Source: Mycobacterium sp. SMC-2 (GTDB lineage Bacteria > Actinomycetota > Actinomycetes > Mycobacteriales > Mycobacteriaceae). Taken from it: a stretch of 64,000 bases of DNA. Location: the NCBI RefSeq assembly GCF_025263485.1, contig NZ_CP079863.1, forward strand, positions 4,216,001 to 4,280,000, given 5' to 3'. This document shows positions 45,263 to 54,550 of the stretch, one piece after another. The notes under the pieces are model-generated. The model was not told the DNA's origin and searched no databases. It saw only the letters and a program-made list of their open reading frames with translations. Position 1 is the first letter of the stretch. Every line of letters begins with the position of its first letter. Both the position numbers and the translations under genes were made by a program.

Positions 45263-46384
45263 TCAGTATCCCCCGTTGTGGTACGGGAAAGTGAGCGGGT
45301 TGCCGCCGGTCACCGGGCTGGGCTGCATGCCGATCGTTCGTCCCCACTGCAGCTCGAGTTCGGTGAGGTTCCCCTCCCAGCGGGACCCGGTGAACAGTGA
45401 GGTGTCTATGCGGCTCAACGTCAAGTCGACGATCATCGTCAGGTTGGCGTAGTCGCCACGGAACCAGTTCTTCACCGTGGAGGTCGGCCACGGATAGGTG
45501 GCCAATCCGTCCAGGCCCTTGGTGAGAGCCGGTCCGGCGTCGGCGAGCGACCGCAGCACCGGTGCGATGCTGCGCAGGTTGTTGACCAGAGATTCCTTGC
45601 TTTGCTGAATGGTGTCGGCCGCGATGGCGCTGAACTTGCCGAGCTGGTCGATCGCATCGGCGATCTTGGTGCGCTCCTCGGCCAGGATCGCGAGCGCCTT
45701 GGGCACTGTCATCAGCGCCTTGTCGACGGCCGGATCTTTCTCGGCGAACTGTCCGGCCAGCGAGTTGAGATTCTCGGCCGCGGCGATGATGTCGTCGGTC
45801 TGGGCATTGGTGCCTCCGATGAACTCGTCGAGCTGCTTCAGCAGGCTGCGCATGTCGTTCTCGTGACCCCCGAACGCCTTGGCGATCGCCTGGTTGATCT
45901 CCTGCAACTGCCCAATTCCGCCGCCATTGAGCAGGATTGACACCGAGGCCAGGGTCTGCTCGGTGGTCGGATACATGCTCGTGCGCTCCAGGGGTATCAC
46001 CGAACCGTTCTCGAGCTCGCCGACCGGAGGCTCGTCCTTGGGGGGTGCGAGTTCGATGTGCATCGAGCCGAGCAGGCTGGTCTGGCCGAGCTTGGCCGTC
46101 GCATTGGCGGGCAGGTGGACATCTCCGTTGATGCGCATGGTGACCAGGGCATGCCAGTCCTGGAGCTCGATCCTGGTGACGTTGCCGACGTTGACGTCGT
46201 CGACCCGAACGCGGGTGTTCTGCTGAATGGTGACGACGTCGGGCAGCAGGGCCTGGATCGTGTAGGCGCCCGGGCCCCCGCCGGCGGTGCCGGGCAGCTT
46301 GAACGAGTTCAGGCCCCGCCACTCACAGCCCGAAAGCGCGGCGATGCATATGAGGCCGACCGCGACGGCTATCGCCCGTCTCAT
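45263..46384 (-). CDS. mceE: Mce family lipoprotein MceE
   Basis: A 373-residue protein with a lipobox LSGC at residues ~17-20, as expected of the MceE subunit (LprK-like). The MCE domain follows (VRVDDVNVGNVTRIEL, TSLLGSMHIEL), then the helical channel-forming region. ATG 46384 overlaps the mceD stop (ATGA); longer readings into mceD are rejected. Confidence 0.9.
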   Translation of the reverse strand: MRRAIAVAVGLICIAALSGCEWRGLNSFKLPGTAGGGPGAYTIQALLPDVVTIQQNTRVRVDDVNVGNVTRIELQDWHALVTMRINGDVHLPANATAKLGQTSLLGSMHIELAPPKDEPPVGELENGSVIPLERTSMYPTTEQTLASVSILLNGGGIGQLQEINQAIAKAFGGHENDMRSLLKQLDEFIGGTNAQTDDIIAAAENLNSLAGQFAEKDPAVDKALMTVPKALAILAEERTKIADAIDQLGKFSAIAADTIQQSKESLVNNLRSIAPVLRSLADAGPALTKGLDGLATYPWPTSTVKNWFRGDYANLTMIVDLTLSRIDTSLFTGSRWEGNLTELELQWGRTIGMQPSPVTGGNPLTFPYHNGGY

Positions 46385-47691
46385 GGCGCCCCCGTCGGCA
46401 GCATCAAGTTTTGCAGAACCTGCGTCGAGCTGAGGCCGGTGTTCGGCGCCGTGGGCGCCGCCTCGCCGGGCGGCGGCGCGGTGTCCGCCGGCGGCGGCGT
46501 CGCTTCGGGCGGCGACGTGTAACCGGGCCGGAGCGAATTCTCGCTGTAGGTGATCTCGTTCGGCCGGGCCTGCGTCCCCACGAACGGGTTGATCCCCACC
46601 GGAATGTAGTTGTAGATGCGGTTTTTGATGATCGGGTTGACGTACTGCAGGCACAGCTTCGAAACCCGGTCCAGCCGGGCCCGGGCGGCCGCCTCGATCG
46701 AGCTGCAGATCCACTGCGGGATGTCAGCGAAGTTGTTCAGCGCCAGGATGCCGGTCATCGCGCTCTGCGCCGGCTGATAGATGTTCATGAAGTTTTGGAA
46801 AACGGTGGGGACGACATGCAGGATCTGTTTGATGTCGGCACGGCTGTCGTTCAGCGCGGTGGTGATGGAACCGAGCCGGTCGAAGGTGGTGCCCACGGCC
46901 TCCCGGTTCTCGGCGAGGAAGTCGCGCAGGTCGGCCAGCGCCCCATCGAGACCCTTGACCGCATTGGCGACTTCGTCGGGGCTGTTCGTCAGGGCCGTCG
47001 TCACGCTGGCCAGGTTCTGGTTGAAGGAGGCCAGCAGGTCGCTGCTGGAATACAGGGCCGAGACCAGTAATTGGAGATTGCGCACAGTGCTGAAGATGTC
47101 GTCGGCATGGTCGCCCAGCGCCGAAATGGCCTGCGACAGCTTGATGATCGTGTCGCGCGCGGTGTCCCCCTGACCGCGGAGGTTGTCCGCGGCCGAGTTG
47201 ATGAACTCGCCCACCGAGTTCACTCCGCCGGGTGCCGTCGGTTGCAGCGCGTCGGTCAACTTCTCCAACTGCTTGCGGAAGTCGTCCCATTCGACGGGGA
47301 CCGCGGTGCGGCTTAGCGGGATCGACGCTCCCGGGCTCAATTTGGGCCCGCCCGAATACGCCGGGACGAGCTGGATCGCCCGGGACGTCACCAGCGACGG
47401 CGACAGGATCGCGGCGCGGGCGTCGGCGGGCACCGGATACTGCTTGTCAACCGAGAACGTCACCTTGGAACTCGACGGCTGTGGCTCGATCTTGTCCACC
47501 ACGCCGACGGCGACGCCCAAGATCCGGATCTCGTCACCGACGAACAGCCCGTTGGACTCCGCGAAATACGCCGAATACGTGTTCTTTTCGACGCCTTTCC
47601 ATAGCGTCTCGCCGACGAGAAACGAGGCAGCGGCCAGCGTCAGGACCAGGCAGGTGGCGGTCACTCGTCGTAGGGTGCGCGGACTCGTCAT
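46381..47691 (-). CDS. mceD: Mce family protein MceD
   Basis: A 436-residue subunit with an N-terminal helix, MCE domain (FVGDEIRILGVAVGVVDKIE), helical domain, and a Pro/Ala-rich tail of ~45 residues that is probably disordered. It overlaps both neighbours by 4 bp. Confidence 0.9.
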   Translation of the reverse strand: MTSPRTLRRVTATCLVLTLAAASFLVGETLWKGVEKNTYSAYFAESNGLFVGDEIRILGVAVGVVDKIEPQPSSSKVTFSVDKQYPVPADARAAILSPSLVTSRAIQLVPAYSGGPKLSPGASIPLSRTAVPVEWDDFRKQLEKLTDALQPTAPGGVNSVGEFINSAADNLRGQGDTARDTIIKLSQAISALGDHADDIFSTVRNLQLLVSALYSSSDLLASFNQNLASVTTALTNSPDEVANAVKGLDGALADLRDFLAENREAVGTTFDRLGSITTALNDSRADIKQILHVVPTVFQNFMNIYQPAQSAMTGILALNNFADIPQWICSSIEAAARARLDRVSKLCLQYVNPIIKNRIYNYIPVGINPFVGTQARPNEITYSENSLRPGYTSPPEATPPPADTAPPPGEAAPTAPNTGLSSTQVLQNLMLPTGAP

Positions 47692-48863
47692 TGTTCCCCG
47701 CTTCCGACGGGAGCGGGGCCGGGCTCGGGAGGCGGCCCGGGCGCGGGTCCCGGTGAGGGCGGCTGCGACCAGATCGGGTGCGGCGCGTTTTCCGGCGGCA
47801 CTGGCGGCGTCCCCGTCGGCGGATCCACCGCCTCCGACGGCAACTTCTGGTTGGGATCCAACGGCCGGTCATACATTCGCGCGTCGAGGGTCGGCCCGCC
47901 CAGCTGGCCGGGGATCAGGTTGGCGACGTAAGCCTTGAAAAACGGTCCGGAGCCCAACACTTCACCGAACGACATCGCATACCGCTTGAACTTGGGCAGG
48001 GTCTGCTGCAGCTCTTCCTTCCGGTTGTCCAGGATTTCCAGCACGCCGTTGAGCTTGTCGAGGGCCGGTTTGAGTTGGGTCCGGTTGTCGTCCACCAGCC
48101 CAGAGATCTGATGCGACAGCGCGGTGAGGTTGTTCATCAGCGCGTCGATCGAATCCCGTTCGTCGAGCAGCGCCGCCAGCAACGCGTTGGAGTTGGACAC
48201 CAGGCTCGCGATCTGCTGGCTGCGCCTGCCCAACACCCCGGACACCTTGTTCGCGTTCCCCAACAGGCTGCGGAGCTGCTCGTCGCGGGTGTTAAGGGTC
48301 TGCGAGAACCGGGCCACGCCCTGTAGCGCGGGCTTGAGATCCGCCGGCGTTTCCTTGAAGGTCTCGGCCAATGTCGTTAACGCCGAAGACAGCTGGTTAG
48401 TATCCAGGCCGCTGATGGTGGTCGTCAGGTCGCCCAGCGCCACAGGAAGGTCGTACGGCGAGGTGGTGCGCTGCAGCGGGATGACGCCCGTCAGCTTTCC
48501 CTCACCGCGCGACGTGAGCTCGAGCATTTTGGCGCCGAGTATGGTTTCGGTCTTGATCGCGGCCTCCGTGCGGTCGCCCAGCTCGATTCCCTGGCGGACG
48601 GTGAAGTTGACCCGAACCTTGGTGCCCTCCAACCTGATGTCGGAGACCCTGCCGACGCCCATGCCGGAAACGCGCACCGAGTTACCGACTTTGATGCCAC
48701 CGGCTTCGGAGAAGTAGGCCGCATAGTCGTTGGTGTTCTTGACGAACGGCAGCTTGTCGTATTGGAAAGCGGCCACGGTCACGCAGATCAAGGTCGCGGT
48801 ACCCATGACGCCTATCGTGACCGGGTTTCGCGCGCCGAGCGATTTGGGCTGGGGTAACCTCAT
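47688..48863 (-). CDS. mceC: Mce family protein MceC
   Basis: A 391-residue subunit: N-terminal helix, MCE domain (VGNSVRVSGMGVGRVSDIRL), helical region and a Pro-rich tail. ATG 48863 overlaps the mceB stop, and this is preferred to ATG 48875, which would overlap further. At 391 residues it is on the short side for MceC proteins because the Pro-rich tail is short. Confidence 0.89.
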   Translation of the reverse strand: MRLPQPKSLGARNPVTIGVMGTATLICVTVAAFQYDKLPFVKNTNDYAAYFSEAGGIKVGNSVRVSGMGVGRVSDIRLEGTKVRVNFTVRQGIELGDRTEAAIKTETILGAKMLELTSRGEGKLTGVIPLQRTTSPYDLPVALGDLTTTISGLDTNQLSSALTTLAETFKETPADLKPALQGVARFSQTLNTRDEQLRSLLGNANKVSGVLGRRSQQIASLVSNSNALLAALLDERDSIDALMNNLTALSHQISGLVDDNRTQLKPALDKLNGVLEILDNRKEELQQTLPKFKRYAMSFGEVLGSGPFFKAYVANLIPGQLGGPTLDARMYDRPLDPNQKLPSEAVDPPTGTPPVPPENAPHPIWSQPPSPGPAPGPPPEPGPAPVGSGEQ

Positions 48864-49888
48864 TTCGGCGTGCACCGCCCGCTCGGCTGGCCGAGCAGCT
48901 TGACATAGATGGGATTGCCCCCCTTGCCGTTTAGCTTCAGCAACACCTCGCAGAAATAGAAGCCGAAGTAGTCGCCATTAAGCCCCTGCCGGGCCAGCAC
49001 CTGATATGTGTCGGGCAGCTGCTTGAGCAAGTTGTCCACATACTCCCCGTTGGCGAGCACCTGCGCCGACATCCGGTCGGTCTCGTGCACCACGTCCTTA
49101 ATCGGCTGTCGCGCCTGGACCAGCAGATCGGTGATGGACCCCGCGGCCGCGTTGATGTAGGCCAAGTCGGTGGAGATGTCGTCCTTGCGCTGCGCCAAGC
49201 CCTGCACGAGCGCGGACAGCTTGTCCAGTCCGTCGGAGAACGCGTGGTCACGAGTCGCGAAGGTGTGCAACACGATGTTGAGGTTGTTGATCAGCTCACC
49301 GATCAGCTGGCTGCGCCCGGCCAGGGTCGATGTCAGCGTCGAGGTCCGCGCCAGCACCGAGGCAAGGGTGCCGCCCTGCCCCTGGAAGATGCGCAGCAGC
49401 TCGCCGGACAGGGCGTTGACCTGATCGGGGTTCAGCGCCCGGAACAACGGGCGGAAGCCCCCGATCAATGCGTCGACGTCCAGCGCGGGTGAGGTTCGCG
49501 CCAGCGGGATCATCGCGCCCGGCGGCAGCCGTCGGGGCGGCCCGGGGCCGTCTTCGAGCGCGAGATAGCGGTCCCCGATCAGGTTTTCGTAGCGCACCAC
49601 TGCTCTGGTGCCCTCGGTGAGGCGGACCCCCTTGTCGACCGCGAAGCCGACGGTGACGGTGCCGTCGCGATGCAGGGTGAGGTCGCCGACCTTGCCGACC
49701 TCCACCCCGGCAATGCGGACGAAGTTGCCGGACTTCAGACCGGAGATGTTGGTGAAGACCGCCTGATAGCCGGTGCGGTCCCCGAAACGCAACTGCCCGA
49801 ACACCGCGATCAGGGCGAACGTGAACACCAGGCAGACCGTCGTGAACAGCGCCACGCGCGCGACGATCCCGGACAGGCTCCTTCTCAT
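48860..49888 (-). CDS. mceB: Mce family protein MceB
   Basis: A 342-residue subunit with an N-terminal helix, MCE domain (GNFVRIAGVEVGKVGDLTL, NLIGDRYLAL), and the C-terminal FGFYFCEVLLKLNGKGG segment characteristic of MceB. No Pro-rich tail. ATGA overlaps on both sides. Confidence 0.9.
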   Translation of the reverse strand: MRRSLSGIVARVALFTTVCLVFTFALIAVFGQLRFGDRTGYQAVFTNISGLKSGNFVRIAGVEVGKVGDLTLHRDGTVTVGFAVDKGVRLTEGTRAVVRYENLIGDRYLALEDGPGPPRRLPPGAMIPLARTSPALDVDALIGGFRPLFRALNPDQVNALSGELLRIFQGQGGTLASVLARTSTLTSTLAGRSQLIGELINNLNIVLHTFATRDHAFSDGLDKLSALVQGLAQRKDDISTDLAYINAAAGSITDLLVQARQPIKDVVHETDRMSAQVLANGEYVDNLLKQLPDTYQVLARQGLNGDYFGFYFCEVLLKLNGKGGNPIYVKLLGQPSGRCTPK

Positions 49889-51153
49889 GGCGGTGGCTGC
49901 CCCCCGCGGAAGAAGTAGCGCGGCGGTTCGGGCGGATTCTTGGTGGTCGGGAAGTAGTTGGACCACCACGGGTTGCCGGCGGCCACATTCGTGCGGATCT
50001 CGTTCGGAGCGGCGCCCCAGCCCGTGTCCGTAACCAGCGCGCGCACCGGGAAGTTCGCGCTCGGATCGGGCAGCGAGCCGCAACTGGGTCTGCCGCCCGG
50101 GCCGCCGGTGGCATTCACCTTCGGGAGGTGTTTCGGGTACCGATACGGGTCGTCGCCGAAGAGCAGCCCGGCGTCCATGATGAAGGAATAGCCGTTGCCG
50201 CCCAACGCGTCCCGGCCCCCGTGGTCGACGTACCACTGCGCGCCCTGGAACAAGCAGGTGAACGTCGGCGAGTACTTGTTCAGCAGCGCCGTGGTCGGAT
50301 CGAGTAGGTTGACGGAACGCACGATGTCGGATTCGTTCCGGCCGATGACGTTGATGCCGGTCTGGCTCAGGCCCACCGCCGACAACAACAGCCTGTCGAG
50401 TGACCGTTGGTTGTCGGTGAGGGCGGTGCTGGTGGTCGTCGCGGAGTCGAGGATCGACAAGATGTTCTGGGCGGCATCCGAATAAATCGCCGTCGTCTTG
50501 CCGAACAACTTCCAGTCCTTGTCGATGGTGTCCATGCGGGGGTTGACGGTCAGCAGCAGGTTGTTCGCATCGGTGATCGCTTCACCGAGCCGTTCCCCCT
50601 TGCCGCGCAGCGATTCCGAGAAGGCCGACAAGATCGCGTTCAGCTTCGCCGGATCGATCGCATGGACCACGGATTGGAGATTCTCGAAGACGGTGTTGAC
50701 TTCCACCGTCACGTTGCGGGAGTGCAGCACCGCGCCCGGCTTCAGCGGTGTGGTGCTGGGATGTTCGGGCATGATCAGGTCGACGTACTTCGACCCGAAG
50801 GCCGTCGTCGATTTGATCTCGGCCTCGAGGTTGCTCGGCAGATATTTGAACGGGCCCGGTTGCATCTTGAGCTGCAGCTGTGCCGCTTTCACGCCGGTGC
50901 CGATCGAACCGACCTGGCCGACCTGCACGCCGCGCAGCTTGACCTTGGCGCCCTGCTCCATCACCAGCCCCGCCCGGTCCGACACCAGCGTGAGCGGGAT
51001 CGTCTCCTGGAACTTGCCCGAGAACGCCCCCGCGGTCAACGCGATGATGCCCGCGACGAGGAGGAACAGGGTTGGCGCCCACCAGATCGGGTCGACTCTG
51101 CTGCGGCGGGCCCGATTCCTGTTGCGTGGCCCGCTGTCCCTGTGGTTGCTCAT
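49885..51153 (-). CDS. mceA: Mce family protein MceA
   Basis: A 422-residue subunit with a cytosolic basic N-terminus, one membrane helix, MCE domain (GAKVKLRGVQVGQVGSIG, FGSKYVDLIMP) and a C-terminal cholesterol-uptake-porter-like domain with TCLFQGAQWYVDHGGRD. It starts 4 bp after the yrbEB stop. The first Mce subunit often carries the determinants of function in Mce1A and Mce4A. Confidence 0.9.
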   Translation of the reverse strand: MSNHRDSGPRNRNRARRSRVDPIWWAPTLFLLVAGIIALTAGAFSGKFQETIPLTLVSDRAGLVMEQGAKVKLRGVQVGQVGSIGTGVKAAQLQLKMQPGPFKYLPSNLEAEIKSTTAFGSKYVDLIMPEHPSTTPLKPGAVLHSRNVTVEVNTVFENLQSVVHAIDPAKLNAILSAFSESLRGKGERLGEAITDANNLLLTVNPRMDTIDKDWKLFGKTTAIYSDAAQNILSILDSATTTSTALTDNQRSLDRLLLSAVGLSQTGINVIGRNESDIVRSVNLLDPTTALLNKYSPTFTCLFQGAQWYVDHGGRDALGGNGYSFIMDAGLLFGDDPYRYPKHLPKVNATGGPGGRPSCGSLPDPSANFPVRALVTDTGWGAAPNEIRTNVAAGNPWWSNYFPTTKNPPEPPRYFFRGGQPPP

Positions 51154-51157
51154 CCCG

Positions 51158-52006
51158 TCATCCCGACAGGTTGAAGTTGCCGGACTGCCCGTAGACGGAC
51201 AGCGAAATCACCAGGCAGACAAACGCTGTGACGATCATCGATGACCGCACCGACCGACCAACAGCCTCCCCCACACCGGCAGGACCACCTGTCGCGGTGA
51301 AGCCGTAGTAGGTGTGCACGACCATCACGCCCGTCGCCATCGCCAGCGCCGCCAAGAACGACCAGAACAGATCGGTGGGACGCAGGAACGTGGAGAAGTA
51401 ATGTTCGTACACGCCGCGTGACTGGCCGTAGATGTAGATGGTGCCGAACTTCGCGGCGATGAACGACATCAGCACCGCAACGGCGTACAGCGGAATGACG
51501 ACCAGAATGCCGGCGATGATCCGCGTCGACGACAGATAGGTGATCGCGCGGATGCCCATCACTTCCAGCGCGTCGATTTCCTCGTTGATCCGCATGGCGC
51601 CCAGCTGCGCCGTGGTACCGGCGCCGATGGTGGCGGCCAAAGCCACCCCGGCGGTGCACGGCGCGATCATCCGGACGTTGAAGAACGCCGACAGGAAACC
51701 GGTCAACGCCTCCACCCCGATGTTCGACAAGGTGTCGTAACCCTGCACCGCGACGAGCGCGCCGGTGGTCAGCGTCAGAAAGCCGATGATGCCGACGGTT
51801 CCCCCGATCACCGCCAAAGCGCCCGTGCCCAAACCCATCTCGGCGATGAGTCGCAGCAACTCATTGGGATAGCGGCGCACCGCGTCGACCGTGGACGCCA
51901 AGGACTTCCCGTAGAACTCGGTCTGCTCACCCAGCTTGCGGGCGTAATCGGCCGCGCTCGGGCCAAGGGTGAGGAACCACGATGGTTCCCGCGCCGCATC
52001 GGTCAT
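51158..52006 (-). CDS. yrbEB: YrbE/MlaE-type permease, YrbEB
   Basis: A 282-residue MlaE-family permease with five to six helices; EEIDALEVMGIRAITYL is the conserved cytoplasmic coupling segment. It pairs with YrbEA in the inner membrane, energised by the MceG ATPase that is always encoded elsewhere. Its ATG overlaps the yrbEA stop. Longer in-frame readings into yrbEA are rejected. Confidence 0.91.
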   Translation of the reverse strand: MTDAAREPSWFLTLGPSAADYARKLGEQTEFYGKSLASTVDAVRRYPNELLRLIAEMGLGTGALAVIGGTVGIIGFLTLTTGALVAVQGYDTLSNIGVEALTGFLSAFFNVRMIAPCTAGVALAATIGAGTTAQLGAMRINEEIDALEVMGIRAITYLSSTRIIAGILVVIPLYAVAVLMSFIAAKFGTIYIYGQSRGVYEHYFSTFLRPTDLFWSFLAALAMATGVMVVHTYYGFTATGGPAGVGEAVGRSVRSSMIVTAFVCLVISLSVYGQSGNFNLSG

Positions 52007-52770
52007 TTGGCGGTCACCTTCACTCCGAGCGCCGTGAGCACGATGTTGATGAAAAACAAGGCCATGAAGGAGAACACCACGGTCTCGTTCACGGCATTGC
52101 CGACACCGGTCGGACCGCCGCCCACAGACAGCCCCTTGTAGCAGGCGATCAGACCGGCGGACAACCCGAACAACGTTGCCTTGATGAGCGAGGTGACGAC
52201 CTGCGGCAGTCCGGTAACCAGCGTCATGCCGGTGATGAAAGCACCCGGGGTGACGTGCTGGACGAAGACCACGAAGATGTAGCTGCCGGTCAACCCGGTG
52301 ACCGCGACGACCGAGTAGAGCAGCAACGCAACGAAAGTGGCCGCGATGATCCGCGGGACCACAAGAGCCTGAACGGGATTGACGCCGATCACCTTCATCG
52401 CGTCGATCTCTTCCCGGATCGTGCGGGCGCCCAGATCGGCGCACATCGCGGTCGATCCGGCACCGGCGACGGCCATCGCGGTCACCACCGGTCCGACTTG
52501 GCCCACCGAAGCGAGGGCCGCACCCGCACCGGACAAGTCACCGGCGCCGATCTCGACGAGCAAGATGTTCAGGACGAACACGATCAGCACCGTGTACGGG
52601 ATCGACAGCATGATGGTCGGGAAGATCGAAACCCGGGCCACGAACCAGATCTGCTCGAGCAACTCCCGCCATGCCCACGGACCCCGCACCGCGGCAATCA
52701 AAGCTTCGGCGCTGAGCATGAAGAATTCGCCCAACGCGTTCATGGGCTTCGCGATTGTCATGCCGTTCAT
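52003..52770 (-). CDS. yrbEA: YrbE/MlaE-type permease, YrbEA
   Basis: A 255-residue MlaE-family permease with the coupling segment REEIDAMKVIGVNPVQAL. It is the first gene of the mce operon; the promoter lies in the upstream 608-bp gap. ATG 52770 is the first of several clustered Met codons (MNGMTIAKPM), so the exact start may be a few residues later. Confidence 0.91.
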   Translation of the reverse strand: MNGMTIAKPMNALGEFFMLSAEALIAAVRGPWAWRELLEQIWFVARVSIFPTIMLSIPYTVLIVFVLNILLVEIGAGDLSGAGAALASVGQVGPVVTAMAVAGAGSTAMCADLGARTIREEIDAMKVIGVNPVQALVVPRIIAATFVALLLYSVVAVTGLTGSYIFVVFVQHVTPGAFITGMTLVTGLPQVVTSLIKATLFGLSAGLIACYKGLSVGGGPTGVGNAVNETVVFSFMALFFINIVLTALGVKVTAK

Positions 52771-53378
52771 ATGGCTCGCTCAGCCCGACCGCCGTCCATA
52801 TGGCTCAACCCCGTTTCCATTCTCTTAACGCAATTAATCTGCCCGCAATTTGCGGGCCCATGCAGCCCTTCCTGCACGCCGGACCGCAATGTCACATGCG
52901 CATAGATCAAGCGAGGAATTTACGGGCAGGACGATGTCCGCGTCAGGTTTGCAATCACCGAGAAGAAATCGAGCCAGCGATGAACAAGATTCAGGCCAGG
53001 CACAGGCCTGCCGCACACACCGCGCCGCATACTCGTGAATAATCCCTGGCCATAGGCGCCGTCTCACGGCTGGGCGGCGACCGCGTTCAGGACACGGGTG
53101 GCCCGCCGGGGGCGCGCGAGGGGCAGCCGGCCGGCACGCGGCCAACGTCACATGCTTTTCGGAGCCGTTCGACGGCGGGGACGCGGAATAGGAACTCGTC
53201 GCCCGGCGAGTTTCGATCCTACGACAATCTAGTTGAGCGCTCACGGCCCACCGTCCCGTTAAGCTATCGCCGCCAAACGACACGGTTCGGATAATTTTTG
53301 TTCACAGCAAGGGTTACATTCAGAGTGAGCGTAAACGCATCACCTGCGCACTCGATCCCGTGCGAATAGGCTGACACG
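52771..53378. promoter_or_regulatory. 608-bp non-coding region upstream of the mce operon and stf0
   Basis: It is AT-richer than its surroundings and lies between divergently transcribed units. A GC-rich dyad is at 52841-52857. Frames of up to 149 codons exist but have poor composition and no family features. The segment 53283-53345 is particularly AT-rich (GATAATTTTTGTTC) and may hold the stf0 promoter. Confidence 0.5.
52841..52857. promoter_or_regulatory. 17-bp palindrome upstream of the mce operon (candidate operator)
   Basis: GCCCGCAA-T-TTGCGGGC: two perfect 8-bp arms around one base, 71 bp upstream of the yrbEA start. mce operons elsewhere are controlled by GntR- or TetR-type repressors that bind such dyads (Mce1R, Mce3R). 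It could instead be a hairpin. Confidence 0.5.
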
Positions 53379-54182
53379 GTGACAGCCACCCCGTCCTCCT
53401 ACTTGGTGCTGGCATCCCAACGGAGCGGCAGCACACTGCTCGTCGAGTCGCTGCGCGCGACCGGCGTCGCCGGCGAGCCGCAGGAGTTCTTCCAATACCT
53501 GCCGGCCACCAGCCAGGCGCCGCAGCCCCGCGAGTGGTTCGCCGACGCGGAGGATGAGTCGATCCATCGCCTACTCGACCCGCTCGATGTCGGGACCCCG
53601 GACCTCGCGCCGCCCGAGATCTGGCGCGACTACATCCGCACGGTCGGGAGGACGCCGAACGGGATATGGGGCGGCAAGCTGATGTGGAACCAGACGCCGC
53701 TGTTGTTGAACCGCGCGAAGAATCTCCCGAATCGCAGCGGCGACGGTCTGCTGGCCGCGATCACCGACGTGGTGGGTGAGGAACCGCTCTTCATCTATGT
53801 GCACCGGCCCGACGTGATTTCGCAGGCGGTGTCGTTCTGGCGCGCAGTTCAGACGCGGGTGTGGCGGGGGCGGCCCGATCCGGCTCGCGACGCGCGCGCC
53901 ACCTATCACGCGCGCGCGATCGCGCACGTCGTCACCATGCTGCGCGCCCAGAACGAGAGCTGGCGAAATTGGTTTGCCGAGGAGGACGTCAAACACATGG
54001 AGATTCCGTACCCGGTGTTGTGGCGCAATCTGACTCAGGTGGTGGCTTCCATTCTGGAGGCGCTGGGGCTCGACCCGAGGCTGGCGCCCCAGCCGGTACT
54101 GGAACGTCAGGCCGACCAGCGCTCCGACGAGTGGGTGGACCGGTACCGTGCGGATGCCGAGAAGCACGGCCTGCCAACCTGA
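53379..54182 (+). CDS. stf0: trehalose 2-sulfotransferase Stf0-like
   Basis: A 267-residue sulfotransferase, the length of mycobacterial Stf0. The PAPS 5'-phosphosulfate loop is visible as [11 protein letters not shown] at the N-terminus, followed by GEPQEFFQY; the 3'-phosphate-binding part includes [15 protein letters not shown]. Stf0 sulfates trehalose as the first step to sulfolipid-type glycolipids. The start is GTG 53379. It lies directly upstream of the cysteine biosynthesis leader, so sulfur donors are handled by neighbouring genes. Confidence 0.88.
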   Translation: MTATPSSYLVLASQRSGSTLLVESLRATGVAGEPQEFFQYLPATSQAPQPREWFADAEDESIHRLLDPLDVGTPDLAPPEIWRDYIRTVGRTPNGIWGGKLMWNQTPLLLNRAKNLPNRSGDGLLAAITDVVGEEPLFIYVHRPDVISQAVSFWRAVQTRVWRGRPDPARDARATYHARAIAHVVTMLRAQNESWRNWFAEEDVKHMEIPYPVLWRNLTQVVASILEALGLDPRLAPQPVLERQADQRSDEWVDRYRADAEKHGLPT

Positions 54183-54251
54183 CCGTGAACCCCCGGCGGG
54201 GCTTTGCTGCGGTAAAGGATGAGCTCAACAGGCCTAAATCCGTGGATGTCC

Positions 54252-54257
54252 TATAGT
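54252..54257 (+). promoter_or_regulatory. -10 element (TATAGT) of a leaderless transcript
   Basis: TATAGT ends 7 nt before the ATG of the Cys-rich leader peptide. That spacing is what a leaderless mycobacterial mRNA would have, with transcription starting at the A of the ATG. No -35 consensus is seen. Confidence 0.6.
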
Positions 54258-54264
54258 GGGCTCT

Positions 54265-54339
54265 ATGCAACAGGCCACACAGCCGTGCCTCGTCCTCACG
54301 CACCGCGCCGCCGTGCGCTGTTGTTGTCGTTGTTGTTGA
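54265..54339 (+). CDS. Cys-rich leader peptide (24 aa) of the cysK-cysE operon
   Basis: ATG CAA CAG ... encodes 24 residues ending in CCCRCC just before TGA, with another Cys at position 8. Short leaderless frames ending in a poly-Cys tract are known in mycobacteria as cysteine-responsive attenuators: when Cys-tRNA is scarce the ribosome stalls in the tract and downstream genes are expressed. Its place upstream of cysteine synthase fits this exactly. There is no ribosome binding site because the -10 box lies 7 nt upstream. Confidence 0.8.
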   Translation: MQQATQPCLVLTHRAAVRCCCRCC

Positions 54340-54546
54340 TTTTCTGACGCTGCAGAAATCCTCGCGCTTGCCCGGTTTGCGGGCCCTAGCACAGGTAACG
54401 CCCAGTGGCCGCCTACGCGCGTTAGTCAATCCCAGGAAGATCAACCCCCCGATGACCATGTTGTCCACACGCCACGGCGTCGCCGCCGAATTCGACATCA
54501 ACCGGCAAGCCGACGAAGCTGGTAATGACATCGTTGAGGAAGACAG
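54340..54546 (+). promoter_or_regulatory. attenuator region between the leader peptide and cysK
   Basis: A 207-nt leader follows the peptide stop. It has a hairpin GCCCG-GTTTG-CGGGC (54370-54384) and a TCCTC at 54359-54363 that could pair with the cysK ribosome binding site GAGGAAG (54536-54542). Alternative folding controlled by a ribosome stalled in the Cys tract is the likely mechanism (inference). A small frame coupled to cysK lies in its second half. Confidence 0.5.
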
Positions 54547-54550
54547 ATGA
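54452..54550 (+). CDS. small ORF (32 aa) translationally coupled to cysK, hypothetical
   Basis: [14 protein letters not shown]... ends in EEDR, and its TGA overlaps the cysK ATG (ATGA). An in-frame extension to 54368 exists but has a weak start. The overlap could let ribosomes pass directly into cysK, which would add a layer of control to the leader. There is no clear ribosome binding site and no known family. Confidence 0.35.
   Translation: MTMLSTRHGVAAEFDINRQADEAGNDIVEEDR

Noticed and set aside
52834..53283. 149-codon minus-strand frame upstream of the mce operon
   Set aside because: Low-complexity composition, no start site with a ribosome binding site, no family resemblance. The region looks regulatory.
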